Of a stretch of DNA of 64,000 bases, positions 1 through 10,800 are shown in pieces. The notes below the pieces were generated by a model, which worked only from the letters and a program-made list of their open reading frames with translations, ran no database searches and was not told the DNA's origin. Numbering within the stretch: the first letter of the stretch is position 1; every line of letters begins with the position of its first letter. The DNA lies in assembly GCF_022171985.1 (NCBI RefSeq), contig NZ_JAJVHF010000009.1, positions 79,038 to 143,037 on the forward strand, in the 5' to 3' direction. The position numbers and the translations under genes are program-made. This DNA is from Huaxiibacter chinensis (lineage in GTDB: Bacteria > Pseudomonadota > Gammaproteobacteria > Enterobacterales > Enterobacteriaceae).

Positions 1-1
1 C

Positions 2-2011
2 AAACTGACGGCAGAAGAACGCAGTGCCGTTGAAAGCTATCTCGACACGCTCAACCGCGTTCAGTTGACGCCGGGTCCCACCGGTGCCAGCACGGGCCCC
101 GTGTCCCTGAATCTGAACACCCAAAGCGATACCGTCCTGTGCGTGACGCGCTCAATTACCCGCTATGGCATCACCACCGACGATCCGAATAAGTGGCGTT
201 ACTACCTTGATTCCGTTGAGGTGCATCTCCCGCCGTTCTGGGAGCAGTACATCAATGACGAGAACAGCGTTGAGCTGATTCATACGGATTCTCTCCCGCT
301 GGTTATCGCCCTCAATGGCCATACTCTGAGCGAATATGTTCAGGAAGTGCCGCGCTTTGCTCTGGAACGCACCAGTTCAACGCAGGCGTCCATTCGGGGG
401 GAAGAGACCGAACAAATTGAGCTGCTCAACATTCGTCAGGAAACCCACGAAGAATATGCCTTGAGCCGACCGGACGGTATTCGCGAGGCCGTACTGATCG
501 TTGCTTCTTTCCTGCTTTTTTTATGCTGCCTCATCACCCCGGATGTGTTTGTACCCTGGCTTGCGGGCGGCGGTGTGCTGCTGCTTGCGGCGGGCCTATG
601 GGGGCTTTTTGCACCGCCCGCCAAAACGGCGCTGCGCGAGATTCATTGCCTGCGCGGCACCCCAAAGCGCTGGGGTCTGTTTGGTGAGAACGACCAGGAA
701 CATATCAATAATATCTCTCTCGGGATCATCGACCTCATCTACCCGCGCCACTGGCAACCCTGGATCGCCCAGGATTTGGGGCAAAAAACTGATATTGATA
801 TTTATCTCGACCGCCACGTTGTGCGCCAGGGCCGTTTTTTATCGCTGCACGATGAAGTGCGCAACTTTCCGCTGCAGCACTGGCTTCGCAGTACCATTAT
901 CGCCTGCGGTGCCGCCATCGTACTGATGCTGCTGATTTTCCTGGTTCCGCTGGATATGCCGATTAAATTTACCCTGTCGTGGATTAAAGGCGCGCAAACC
1001 ATCGAGGCGACCAGCGTCAATCAGCTGGAAGATGCCGGTGTGCGCGTGGGTGACACCCTCAAGCTGCAAGGCACGGGCATGTGTAATATTCAGTCGCCAG
1101 GGGCCTGGAATACGACGCGTCAGAACTCACCGTTCTCCCCGTTTGACTGCTCTCAAATCGTCTGGAATGAGGCGCGGCCATTGCCGTTGCCGGAATCGGA
1201 AATCGTCACCAAAGCCACGGCGTTAACCCAGGCGGTCAGTCGACAGCTGCACCCGAAACCGGATGATGATTCCCGCGTCAGTCAGTCACTGCGCACGGCG
1301 ATTCTGAAATCGGGGATGGTTCTGCTGGATGATTTCGGCGACATCGTCATGAAAACGCAGGACCTGTGTTCGGCCGACGATGACTGTGTCCGTCTTAAAA
1401 ACGCGCTTGTGAACCTCGGCAATAGCAAAGACTGGGAAGCCCTGGTCAAGCGCGCCCAGTCCGGCAAGCTGGATGGAGTGAACGTGTTGCTGCGCCCGGT
1501 TAGCGCGGAATCGCTGGATAATCTTATCGCGACCTCTACCGCTCCGTTCGTGATGCGTGAAACTACCCGTGCCGCTCAGGCGTTGAATAGCCCGGCACCG
1601 GGGGGCTTTATCATTGTCAGCGAAGAGGGTAGCGATCTGGTCGATCAGCCTTATCCACCGGTGGCGTTGTATGACTATCCGGCACAGGAGCAGTGGGGCG
1701 AGTTCCAGCGCCTGGCGCAAATGCTGATGCAAACGCCCTTCAGCGCGGAAGGCATCGTGACCAATATTCGCACGGACGCCAACGGTACCCGCCATATCGA
1801 CCTGCACCGAATCCCGGATAACTCAGGGCTATGGCGCTATATCGGTACGTCTCTGCTGATGCTGATGATGGTGATCTGTATGGTGTGGAACGGCGTTGCC
1901 GCTTTACGCCGCTATCAGCGCTCCCGTACCCGGCTGGCGGACATTCAGCAGTATTACGAGAATTGCCTCAATCCTAAGCTCATTCCTACCCCTGAAAGCC
2001 TGATCGGATAA
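2..2011 (+). CDS. igaA: IgaA/YrfF, inner-membrane repressor of the Rcs phosphorelay (5' end outside window)
   Basis: The frame is open from base 2, so the N-terminus lies outside the window; 669 of the usual ~710 residues are present. IgaA sits in the inner membrane and holds down the Rcs envelope-stress phosphorelay through its periplasmic domain. Visible here are a hydrophobic pair of segments around EAVLIVASFLLFLCCL and PWLAGGGVLLLAAG, another near LRSTIIACGAAIVLMLLIF, a long polar periplasmic region, and a last membrane helix (IGTSLLMLMMVICMVW) before a short cytoplasmic tail. The yrfG-hslR-hslO genes follow as in E. coli. Assignment by recalled similarity to E. coli YrfF. Confidence 0.95.
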   Translation, partial: KLTAEERSAVESYLDTLNRVQLTPGPTGASTGPVSLNLNTQSDTVLCVTRSITRYGITTDDPNKWRYYLDSVEVHLPPFWEQYINDENSVELIHTDSLPLVIALNGHTLSEYVQEVPRFALERTSSTQASIRGEETEQIELLNIRQETHEEYALSRPDGIREAVLIVASFLLFLCCLITPDVFVPWLAGGGVLLLAAGLWGLFAPPAKTALREIHCLRGTPKRWGLFGENDQEHINNISLGIIDLIYPRHWQPWIAQDLGQKTDIDIYLDRHVVRQGRFLSLHDEVRNFPLQHWLRSTIIACGAAIVLMLLIFLVPLDMPIKFTLSWIKGAQTIEATSVNQLEDAGVRVGDTLKLQGTGMCNIQSPGAWNTTRQNSPFSPFDCSQIVWNEARPLPLPESEIVTKATALTQAVSRQLHPKPDDDSRVSQSLRTAILKSGMVLLDDFGDIVMKTQDLCSADDDCVRLKNALVNLGNSKDWEALVKRAQSGKLDGVNVLLRPVSAESLDNLIATSTAPFVMRETTRAAQALNSPAPGGFIIVSEEGSDLVDQPYPPVALYDYPAQEQWGEFQRLAQMLMQTPFSAEGIVTNIRTDANGTRHIDLHRIPDNSGLWRYIGTSLLMLMMVICMVWNGVAALRRYQRSRTRLADIQQYYENCLNPKLIPTPESLIG

Positions 2012-2077
2012 CGCCCCGGCGCGGCAGGTTATGCTACCCTGTCGCGCATGTTTCTACTGGCTGGAGAGTTCCCCCTC

Positions 2078-2761
2078 ATGCATCCTGATATTGCCTGGCA
2101 GAATGTGGATACCGTCTTGCTCGATATGGACGGCACGCTGCTCGATCTCGCATTCGATACCCATTTCTGGCAAAAGCTGGTGCCTGAAGCCTATGGTGCA
2201 CAGCAAGGGATCACGCCGCAAGAAGCCCAGAACGCTATTCGTCAGCAGTATCACGCCGTACAACATACGCTAAACTGGTATTGCCTGGATTACTGGAGTG
2301 AGCGCTTAGGCCTGGATATTTGCGCGATGACCACCGCACAAGGCCCTTATGCGGTATTACGCGAAGATACGGTGCCTTTCCTGGAGGCGTTAAAAGCGAG
2401 CGGAAAACGCCGCATTTTGCTGACCAACGCCCATCCGCATAACCTGGCGGTTAAACTGGAACATACCGGACTGGCGGCACACCTTGATTTATTGCTTTCC
2501 ACCCACACATTTGGTTATCCGAAAGAGGATCAACGATTGTGGCAGGCCGTTGCTGAAGAGACCGGACTGCAGCCAGAGAGAACGGTATTCATTGATGACA
2601 GTGAACCCATTCTGGATGCGGCAGCCACATTCGGTATTCGCTATTGCGTCGGTGTAAAAAATCCTGATTCCGGTATGGCTGAGAAAGAATACCTGCGACA
2701 TCCGGCGTTGAATGATTATCGCCGCATGATCCCCTCACTCACCGTGAAGGAGACGTCATGA
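2078..2761 (+). CDS. yrfG: GMP/IMP nucleotidase YrfG (HAD superfamily)
   Basis: A haloacid dehalogenase-type phosphatase whose E. coli homologue dephosphorylates GMP and IMP. The HAD motif I DMDGTLLDL near the N-terminus supplies the nucleophile Asp, LLTNAHPHN is motif II, and FIDDSEPILDAA carries the C-terminal acidic Mg-binding pair. The start at 2078 (MHPDIAW) is preferred to one 30 bases upstream because a GGAGAG ribosome site lies about 9 bases before it and the protein then matches the family length (227 aa). Its stop overlaps the hslR start in an ATGA, so the genes are probably translationally coupled. Confidence 0.93.
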   Translation: MHPDIAWQNVDTVLLDMDGTLLDLAFDTHFWQKLVPEAYGAQQGITPQEAQNAIRQQYHAVQHTLNWYCLDYWSERLGLDICAMTTAQGPYAVLREDTVPFLEALKASGKRRILLTNAHPHNLAVKLEHTGLAAHLDLLLSTHTFGYPKEDQRLWQAVAEETGLQPERTVFIDDSEPILDAAATFGIRYCVGVKNPDSGMAEKEYLRHPALNDYRRMIPSLTVKETS

Positions 2762-3159
2762 AAGAAAAACCCTCTGAGGGGGTAAGACTGGACAAATGGC
2801 TGTGGGCCGCCCGTTTTTATAAAACGCGCGCCCTCGCCCGCGAGATGGTCGATGGTGGCAAAGTGCATTACAACGGCCAGCGCAGCAAGCCGAGCAAGGT
2901 CGTTGAACTGAATGCCATTCTGACGTTGCGTCAAGGGAACGATGAACGAACCATCGTGGTGAAAGGCATCACCGAACAGCGTCGCCCCGCGACCGAAGCG
3001 GTTTCGCTCTATGAAGAGACGGCTGAAAGCATAGAGAAGCGCGAGAAAGTGGCGCTGGCGCGCAAGATGAATGCCCTGACGATGCCGCACCCTGACAGGC
3101 GACCGGACAAGAAAGAACGTCGCGACTTATTAAAATTTAAACACGGCGAGAGTGAATAA
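2758..3159 (+). CDS. hslR: Heat shock protein 15 (Hsp15), S4-domain ribosome-rescue factor
   Basis: 133 residues. Hsp15 binds 50S subunits that still carry a peptidyl-tRNA after dissociating early, and helps free the stalled chain. The N-terminal half is an S4 RNA-binding domain (RLDKWLWAARFYKTRALA, then GGKVHYNGQRSKPSK). The C-terminal tail is very basic (PDRRPDKKERRDLLKFK). It overlaps yrfG by 4 bases and is followed 23 bases later by hslO, the heat-shock pairing known from E. coli. Confidence 0.95.
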   Translation: MKEKPSEGVRLDKWLWAARFYKTRALAREMVDGGKVHYNGQRSKPSKVVELNAILTLRQGNDERTIVVKGITEQRRPATEAVSLYEETAESIEKREKVALARKMNALTMPHPDRRPDKKERRDLLKFKHGESE

Positions 3160-3182
3160 TCGTCGTTAAATGAGAGAAAAAT

Positions 3183-4061
3183 ATGGCCCAGCACGACCAA
3201 TTACACCGCTATCTGTTTGAACAATTTGCCGTTCGCGGCGAACTGGTGACCGTCTCCGAAACCTGGAAACAGATTCTGGAAAATCACAACTATCCGCTAC
3301 CGGTTAAAAACCTGTTGGGTGAACTGCTGGTCGCAACCAGCCTGCTGACCGCAACGCTGAAATTTGCCGGGGATATTACCGTACAGTTGCAGGGCGATGG
3401 CCCCATGACGCTGGCTGTGATCAACGGTAATAACCAGCAGCAGATGCGCGGCGTCGCGCGCGTGCAGGGTGATGTGCCTGAAGGCGCCGACCTGAAAACC
3501 CTGGTGGGTAATGGTTTCCTCGTCATTACCATCTCGCCGGAAGAAGGCGAGCGCTATCAGGGCGTTGTTGGTCTGGAAGGTGATACCCTCGCCGCCTGCC
3601 TGGAAGATTACTTCCTGCGCTCCGAACAGCTGCCGACCCGCCTGTTCATCCGCACGGGTGAAGTTGACGGTCAGCCAGCCGCCGGTGGCATGCTCCTGCA
3701 GGTGCTGCCTGCGCAAAACTCACAGGGCGACGATTTCACCCATCTGGCGACGCTGACGGAAACCATCAAAGCAGAAGAGCTGTTTACCCTGCCGGCGCGT
3801 GAGGTGCTGTGGCGTCTGTATCACGAAGAGGAAGTCACGCTTTACGATCCTCAGGCCGTGGAATTCAAATGCACCTGCTCACGTGAGCGTTGCGCCGATG
3901 CGCTCAGAACGCTGCCGGATGAAGAGATTGACAGCATCATGGCGGAGGACGGTGAAATCGATATGCATTGCGATTACTGCAGTTCTCACTACGTTTTCAA
4001 CGCCATGGATATCGCTGAGATCCGCAACAACGCTTCACCAGCCGATCCACAGGTTCACTGA
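3183..4061 (+). CDS. hslO: Redox-regulated chaperone Hsp33
   Basis: 292 residues, the family length. Hsp33 is a cytoplasmic holdase switched on by oxidative stress combined with unfolding. The four zinc-binding cysteines that form the redox switch are visible near the C-terminus as [10 protein letters not shown] and HCDYC (about residues 230, 232, 263 and 266). The N-terminal substrate-binding domain is well conserved ([28 protein letters not shown] region). It lies directly after hslR and ends at a strong hairpin. Confidence 0.96.
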   Translation: MAQHDQLHRYLFEQFAVRGELVTVSETWKQILENHNYPLPVKNLLGELLVATSLLTATLKFAGDITVQLQGDGPMTLAVINGNNQQQMRGVARVQGDVPEGADLKTLVGNGFLVITISPEEGERYQGVVGLEGDTLAACLEDYFLRSEQLPTRLFIRTGEVDGQPAAGGMLLQVLPAQNSQGDDFTHLATLTETIKAEELFTLPAREVLWRLYHEEEVTLYDPQAVEFKCTCSRERCADALRTLPDEEIDSIMAEDGEIDMHCDYCSSHYVFNAMDIAEIRNNASPADPQVH

Positions 4062-4070
4062 GCCTGACGA

Positions 4071-4095
4071 AACGGCTCCGAATGGAGCCGTTTTT
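4071..4095 (+). terminator. Intrinsic terminator after hslO
   Basis: AACGGCTCC (4071-4079) pairs with GGAGCCGTT (4084-4092) around a 4-base loop, followed by a short T run. It lies between convergent hslO and the DUF4153 gene; the T run favours the hslO direction. Confidence 0.85.
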
Positions 4096-4100
4096 AAACG

Positions 4101-5852
4101 TCATTGCGGGTTGTCGAACCTGCCGTAATGCATTTCAATCCGTTCTCCAGAGAGTGAAATATCCGCCCAGGGTTTAACAACAGCGCGGACTTTTCCTTGT
4201 TGTATTGCCCGATTCAGATCCTCCCGGGTCAACCCCTGCGGCATGTCGACAGTATCACCCGCCAACACCCAGCCCCCCGCGCTGTGGGTAAACACCAGTA
4301 TTCCGCGATCGATAAACTGATACAGCACGGCTTCAGGGCTCCCATCGTTATTGAGATCCTGCGCCATCAGGACGCAGCCGCCTGTCTCATAGGTACAGCT
4401 CTCCAGACGATACTGATATTTCATGACCGCCTGCCAGAACGCTTTGTCTGGCGGTGCCATGCCCGGCGCAAGCTGGATCGCTTTCTCAAGCGTCGCGGCG
4501 GTGACTAATTGCGCTTTTGACTTTTCGCCTGCCAGTAAGCCGTCCAGTGTGCGCTTACGCGCCGCATCGGCGATGAAAGCCGGATCCTTTTGCAAGGTGA
4601 GCATCGCCTCGCGCCCCTTGCGGCCCGAATGACTCAGCATGTAAAGGCTCACCTGCGCTGCGTTGATTTTCCCTTCCTGATAGCGCGCCATATGGCTTGC
4701 CACCCCAATTCGCCACGGGTCCAGCAGGGGCGTGTTCAGTAAAAACAGTATGGCCAGTGACAGCAGCCCCACGGCAGGCGCTAACGAGCGGCGGATCCGC
4801 TGCGTGGTGCGACCACGGACGATAACGCTGATGCAGAAGCCAGATGCCCAGACCAGCGCAATCAAGGTAATGAGCGCCGCACAGACGCGTTCTGGGGACC
4901 AGCCATACTGACCGATCCGCAGCCACAAGGCCCACACGGCGAGCAACGCGTACACGGGAGAAATGAGAAGCGCAACACGTACCAGGGTGCGTAACGGTGA
5001 GTAATAAGGCGGCGTTTCGCGCCGGGGATGCCAGACCACGGTAACCAGCACGAGCAGCAACAGTACCAGCCCCACCAGCAGGCCCGCCACCGAAGTCCGC
5101 CGTGATATGGCCTCAAAGCCCACGAAGGGCAGTACGGCAATAAAGATCAGCGACAGGACGGCCACCAGCGGCAGCAGGCCGGTAGCGATAGGGGTCAGCA
5201 GATTTTGCAGCGCCTGAACCCGCCGCGCCTGCGTGCGTGCCAGCACCGCCGTGCAGGCAGTCACCACGCCAATGGCGACGGCGATAAACCAGTCCGTCTT
5301 AAAAAAGAGGGTATGAAACGCGTCAATACCGATCAGCTCGAAAAGCTCAGCCCACAGATATAACACCAGCCAGAACAGACCATTTGAAAGAAAAATAAGC
5401 AGGATAGTCAGGACATTCAGCCAGTTTTTGTCATGAAACCAGACCTCAAAAGCGTCTTGCGGGGTGACCGCCAGGCGACGCTGCAACCAGGGCAGGATGA
5501 GCAGGCTCATCAGTAAAAGATGGATGCCAAAAATAGTCAGCGCATCCTGCACGTTCCAGCGCTCCATTCCCTGAATTCGCCACTTCAACCAGACGCCCAT
5601 CCCCCCCACTACCGCCGCCATCCCCAGCAGGACCAGCCACATAACAGGCTGCCGGAAGGAGGTGACGGAAAGCGACAGTGCGGTGGATACCACCACGGTC
5701 GCGGGTATCACGCACATCAGCCAGACGGTATCGGCGGGCAGGCTGGCCCAGGCCATATACCAGGTCACGAGGTAGCAGATAAAGCCCTGCAACGCGCCAA
5801 CGACAATGATGCCTGCACGGGTAGCGGGCGATAATTCATCTGCATAATCCAT
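4101..5852 (-). CDS. DUF4153-type multi-pass membrane protein, function unknown
   Basis: 583 residues. About the first 380 residues hold roughly ten or more hydrophobic segments (for example GIIVVGALQGFICYLVTWYM, LNVLTILLIFLSNGLFWLVL, VGLLSLAILFLL). The rest is soluble and contains DLNNDGSPEAVLY, a calcium-loop/FG-GAP-like motif usually extracytoplasmic. The start at 5852 is chosen over 5882 because GAGGA sits about 8 bases before it. I recall DUF4153 proteins in this place, between hslO and pckA, in Enterobacter and Klebsiella but not E. coli K-12; that family name is from memory. It is convergent with hslO and divergent from pckA. No function can be assigned. Confidence 0.75.
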   Translation of the reverse strand: MDYADELSPATRAGIIVVGALQGFICYLVTWYMAWASLPADTVWLMCVIPATVVVSTALSLSVTSFRQPVMWLVLLGMAAVVGGMGVWLKWRIQGMERWNVQDALTIFGIHLLLMSLLILPWLQRRLAVTPQDAFEVWFHDKNWLNVLTILLIFLSNGLFWLVLYLWAELFELIGIDAFHTLFFKTDWFIAVAIGVVTACTAVLARTQARRVQALQNLLTPIATGLLPLVAVLSLIFIAVLPFVGFEAISRRTSVAGLLVGLVLLLLVLVTVVWHPRRETPPYYSPLRTLVRVALLISPVYALLAVWALWLRIGQYGWSPERVCAALITLIALVWASGFCISVIVRGRTTQRIRRSLAPAVGLLSLAILFLLNTPLLDPWRIGVASHMARYQEGKINAAQVSLYMLSHSGRKGREAMLTLQKDPAFIADAARKRTLDGLLAGEKSKAQLVTAATLEKAIQLAPGMAPPDKAFWQAVMKYQYRLESCTYETGGCVLMAQDLNNDGSPEAVLYQFIDRGILVFTHSAGGWVLAGDTVDMPQGLTREDLNRAIQQGKVRAVVKPWADISLSGERIEMHYGRFDNPQ

Positions 5853-5991
5853 ATTTGAGTTCCTCTCATCTGAATGGCGCATTCTCTCATCAACGTCCCC
5901 CGACGCCCTCTCAACACAATCTGAATTGGGCTTGCTACCGGTGAGTTGAATCGAATCTCATCATGAAACTCATACGTAATTTTCTTACATG

Positions 5992-6012
5992 TATGCGATT
6001 ACATTCACATTC
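5992..6012 (+). promoter_or_regulatory. CRP-like site upstream of pckA
   Basis: TGCGA (5994-5998), six bases, then TCACA (6005-6009): one mismatch from the TGTGA-N6-TCACA consensus. It lies ~225 bases before pckA in a 379-base gap. Catabolite control of pckA is known in E. coli; use of this site is inferred. The rest of the gap (5853-6231) is AT-rich with no credible ORF. Confidence 0.5.
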
Positions 6013-6231
6013 CTCTGGTTAATAACACTAATACTTAACCTTTTAGGAACATTTTCCCCAACAAAAAAAGGAAAACTGCGATAATCCGCCCTGCTTCGTG
6101 ACAGGAGTCACAGTGTTTTCCGTTTGTAAGGGTTTTATCCAGATACGCAATTCTATGAGCCCCGTCGCGGTTAACAACCCAAGAAAAACCCTACAATTTT
6201 AGGCAGTACATATTGGCTAAGGAGCAGTGAT

Positions 6232-7851
6232 ATGCGTGTTAAAGATTTAACCCCGCAAGATCTCAAGGCTTATGGTATTCACGACGTCCAGGGCATCGTC
6301 TATAACCCCGATTACGATACGTTGTATCAGGAAGAGCTTAATCCAGCACTGGAAGGATACGAGCGTGGGGTGTTAACCAGTACAGGTGCGATTGCCGTTG
6401 ACACCGGTATCTTTACCGGCCGTTCGCCGAAGGATAAGTATATCGTCCGTGACGATACCACCCGCGATACGTTGTGGTGGGCTGATAATGGCAAAGGGAA
6501 GAACGACAACAAGCCGCTTTCCCAGGAGACCTGGCAGCATCTTAAAGGTCTGGTCACTCATCAGCTTTCCGGCAAGCGCCTGTTCATTATTGATGCTTTC
6601 TGTGGCGCTAACGCCGACACCCGCCTCTCCGTTCGCTTTATCACGGAAGTCGCCTGGCAGGCGCATTTCGTGAAAAACATGTTTATTCGCCCGACCGATG
6701 AAGAGTTACAGGATTTCGAACCTGATTTTATCGTGATGAACGGCGCGAAGTGCACCAACCCGCAATGGAAAGAGCAGGGTCTGAACTCTGAGAACTTTAT
6801 CGCGTTCAACCTGACGGAGCGCATCCAGCTGATTGGCGGCACCTGGTACGGCGGCGAAATGAAGAAAGGCATGTTCTCAGTCATGAACTACCTGCTGCCG
6901 TTGCAGGGCATTGCCTCCATGCACTGCTCGGCGAACGTGGGTGAAGCGGGCGACGTGGCGGTCTTCTTTGGTCTGTCCGGGACGGGTAAAACCACCCTCT
7001 CGACCGATCCAAAACGTCGTCTGATTGGCGATGATGAACACGGCTGGGATGATGACGGCGTCTTTAACTTTGAAGGCGGTTGCTACGCGAAAACCATCCG
7101 CCTGTCGGAAGAGGCCGAGCCGGATATTTTCCACGCAATCCGTCGTGATGCCCTGCTGGAAAACGTCACCGTACGGGCCGACGGTACCGTTGATTTTGAC
7201 GATGCCTCGAAAACCGAAAATACCCGCGTGTCGTATCCGATCTATCACATCGAGAATATCGTCAAGCCTGTCTCGAAAGCGGGCCACGCGTCAAAAGTTA
7301 TCTTCCTGACCGCTGACGCCTTTGGCGTGCTGCCGCCGGTCTCTCGCCTGACGGCAAACCAGACGCAGTATCACTTCCTGTCCGGATTTACCGCGAAGCT
7401 GGCGGGCACGGAGCGTGGTGTCACCGAGCCGACGCCGACCTTCTCGGCGTGCTTTGGCGCCGCCTTCCTGTCGCTGCACCCAACGCAGTATGCAGAAGTG
7501 CTGGTGAAACGCATGCAGGCGGCTGGCGCGCAGGCATACCTGGTGAATACCGGCTGGAACGGAACGGGCAAACGGATATCAATAAAAGATACCCGTGCCA
7601 TTATCGACGCGATCATTGATGGTTCGCTGGATGATGCTGAAACCTTTACCCTGCCGATGTTTAACCTGGCCATTCCGACGAGCTTGCCGGGCGTGGATAC
7701 GCATATCCTCGACCCACGCAACACCTACGCATCTCCGGAACAGTGGCAGGAGAAGGCAGAAACGCTGGCGAAGCTGTTCATTGAGAACTTTGAGAAGTAC
7801 ACCGATACGCCAGCCGGCGAGGCGTTGGTGAGTGCGGGACCTAAGTTCTAA
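6232..7851 (+). CDS. pckA: Phosphoenolpyruvate carboxykinase (ATP)
   Basis: 539 residues, one fewer than E. coli. It converts oxaloacetate and ATP to PEP, CO2 and ADP, the first committed step of gluconeogenesis in the cytoplasm. The kinase P-loop [12 protein letters not shown] and the metal-binding [22 protein letters not shown] are visible, as is the substrate-side TGRSPKDKY near residue 65. An AAGGAG ribosome site lies 8 bases before the ATG. The gene is monocistronic, with a CRP-like site upstream and a strong terminator shared with envZ. Confidence 0.97.
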   Translation: MRVKDLTPQDLKAYGIHDVQGIVYNPDYDTLYQEELNPALEGYERGVLTSTGAIAVDTGIFTGRSPKDKYIVRDDTTRDTLWWADNGKGKNDNKPLSQETWQHLKGLVTHQLSGKRLFIIDAFCGANADTRLSVRFITEVAWQAHFVKNMFIRPTDEELQDFEPDFIVMNGAKCTNPQWKEQGLNSENFIAFNLTERIQLIGGTWYGGEMKKGMFSVMNYLLPLQGIASMHCSANVGEAGDVAVFFGLSGTGKTTLSTDPKRRLIGDDEHGWDDDGVFNFEGGCYAKTIRLSEEAEPDIFHAIRRDALLENVTVRADGTVDFDDASKTENTRVSYPIYHIENIVKPVSKAGHASKVIFLTADAFGVLPPVSRLTANQTQYHFLSGFTAKLAGTERGVTEPTPTFSACFGAAFLSLHPTQYAEVLVKRMQAAGAQAYLVNTGWNGTGKRISIKDTRAIIDAIIDGSLDDAETFTLPMFNLAIPTSLPGVDTHILDPRNTYASPEQWQEKAETLAKLFIENFEKYTDTPAGEALVSAGPKF

Positions 7852-7859
7852 GTAAAAGC

Positions 7860-7890
7860 AAAACGGCAACCTGGGTTGCCGTTTTGGTAT
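7860..7890. terminator. Bidirectional terminator between pckA and envZ
   Basis: AAAACGGCAACC (7860-7871) and GGTTGCCGTTTT (7874-7885) form a 12-bp stem with A/T runs on both sides, suited to ending pckA and the convergent ompR-envZ transcript. Confidence 0.9.
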
Positions 7891-7895
7891 TTTCT

Positions 7896-7940
7896 CCCTC
7901 TCCCCGCGGGAGAGGGCCAGGGTGCGGTCATCAGGCCGCC
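7896..7940. repeat. Single copy of the CCCTCTCCC/GGGAGAGGG palindrome element
   Basis: A near-perfect GC palindrome (7896-7916) followed by a tail related to GGGTGAGGGCATCAGGCCGC. Same family as the tandem arrays elsewhere in the window. It lies 3' of both pckA and envZ. Confidence 0.8.
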
Positions 7941-7945
7941 CCTTT

Positions 7946-10008
<2,063 letters not shown>

Positions 10009-10239
10009 TGTGTGTACTCCCAAAGGTCCGGATAGTGTTTCAGTACGTATTCTAAAAAAGTGCACGTATTCGACCAGCTAATTCTGGTATACATTCTAGT
10101 CGAAATTGTTACAAAGCATATTTAACAGCAGCTTATCTGCACATTTCATCACATAACTCATTATTAATCCTGTCTGTTAAGCTATGTGGTACGTAAAGTG
10201 CGAACGCAAGACAATCAAGCCCGATCTGAAGGTCATACC

Positions 10240-10713
10240 ATGAAAACGCCGTTGATCACCCGTGAAGGGTACGAAAAACTCAAAAAAGAGATGGATTACC
10301 TGTGGCGAGAAGAGCGCCCGGAAGTGACAAAGAAAGTCACATGGGCGGCAAGCCTTGGCGACCGCAGTGAGAACGCTGACTACCAGTATAATAAGAAACG
10401 ATTACGTGAGATTGACCGTCGCGTCCGCTATCTGACCAAATGCCTTGAGAATTTAAGGATCGTCGATTACTCCCCGCAGCAGGAAGGCAAAGTGTTCTTC
10501 GGTGCCTGGGTTGAAATTGAAAATGACGACGGTGACACCAAACGTTTTCGCATCGTGGGCTACGATGAAATTTTTGGTCGTAAGGATTACATCTCGATCG
10601 ACTCCCCCATGGCCCGTGCCTTGCTAAAAAAAGAGGTAGGCGATTTGGCTGTCGTTCAAACCCCTGCCGGCGAAGCAAGCTGGTATGTGAACGAAATTGA
10701 GTACGTAAAATAG
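10240..10713 (+). CDS. greB: Transcript cleavage factor GreB
   Basis: 157 residues. GreB enters the RNA polymerase secondary channel and stimulates cleavage of backtracked transcripts. The N-terminal coiled coil carries the conserved acidic tip in SLGDRSENADYQYNKKRLREID, and the C-terminal FKBP-like domain ends GEASWYVNEIEYVK. The start at 10240 (MKTPLITREGYEKLKK) is the family start; an in-frame upstream extension is not conserved. Divergent from ompR and followed by yhgF, as in E. coli. Confidence 0.96.
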   Translation: MKTPLITREGYEKLKKEMDYLWREERPEVTKKVTWAASLGDRSENADYQYNKKRLREIDRRVRYLTKCLENLRIVDYSPQQEGKVFFGAWVEIENDDGDTKRFRIVGYDEIFGRKDYISIDSPMARALLKKEVGDLAVVQTPAGEASWYVNEIEYVK

Positions 10714-10731
10714 TCCGAGAGCGCCCTCCAC

Positions 10732-10751
10732 GGCTGGCATTTTTGCCAGCC
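10732..10751 (+). terminator. Hairpin after greB (weak terminator candidate)
   Basis: GGCTGGCA (10732-10739) and TGCCAGCC (10744-10751) form an 8-bp stem, but no T run follows, so it may only be a stabilising or pausing hairpin before yhgF. Confidence 0.4.
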
Positions 10752-10800
10752 AGTCCGTATAACTATCCCCCTGATTTTTGATCCATTAGATGAAAAAGCC

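Noticed and set aside
10125..10170. Possible CRP site between ompR and greB (TGCAC-N6-TCACA)
   Set aside because: Only one half-site is good; the other matches at two of five positions.
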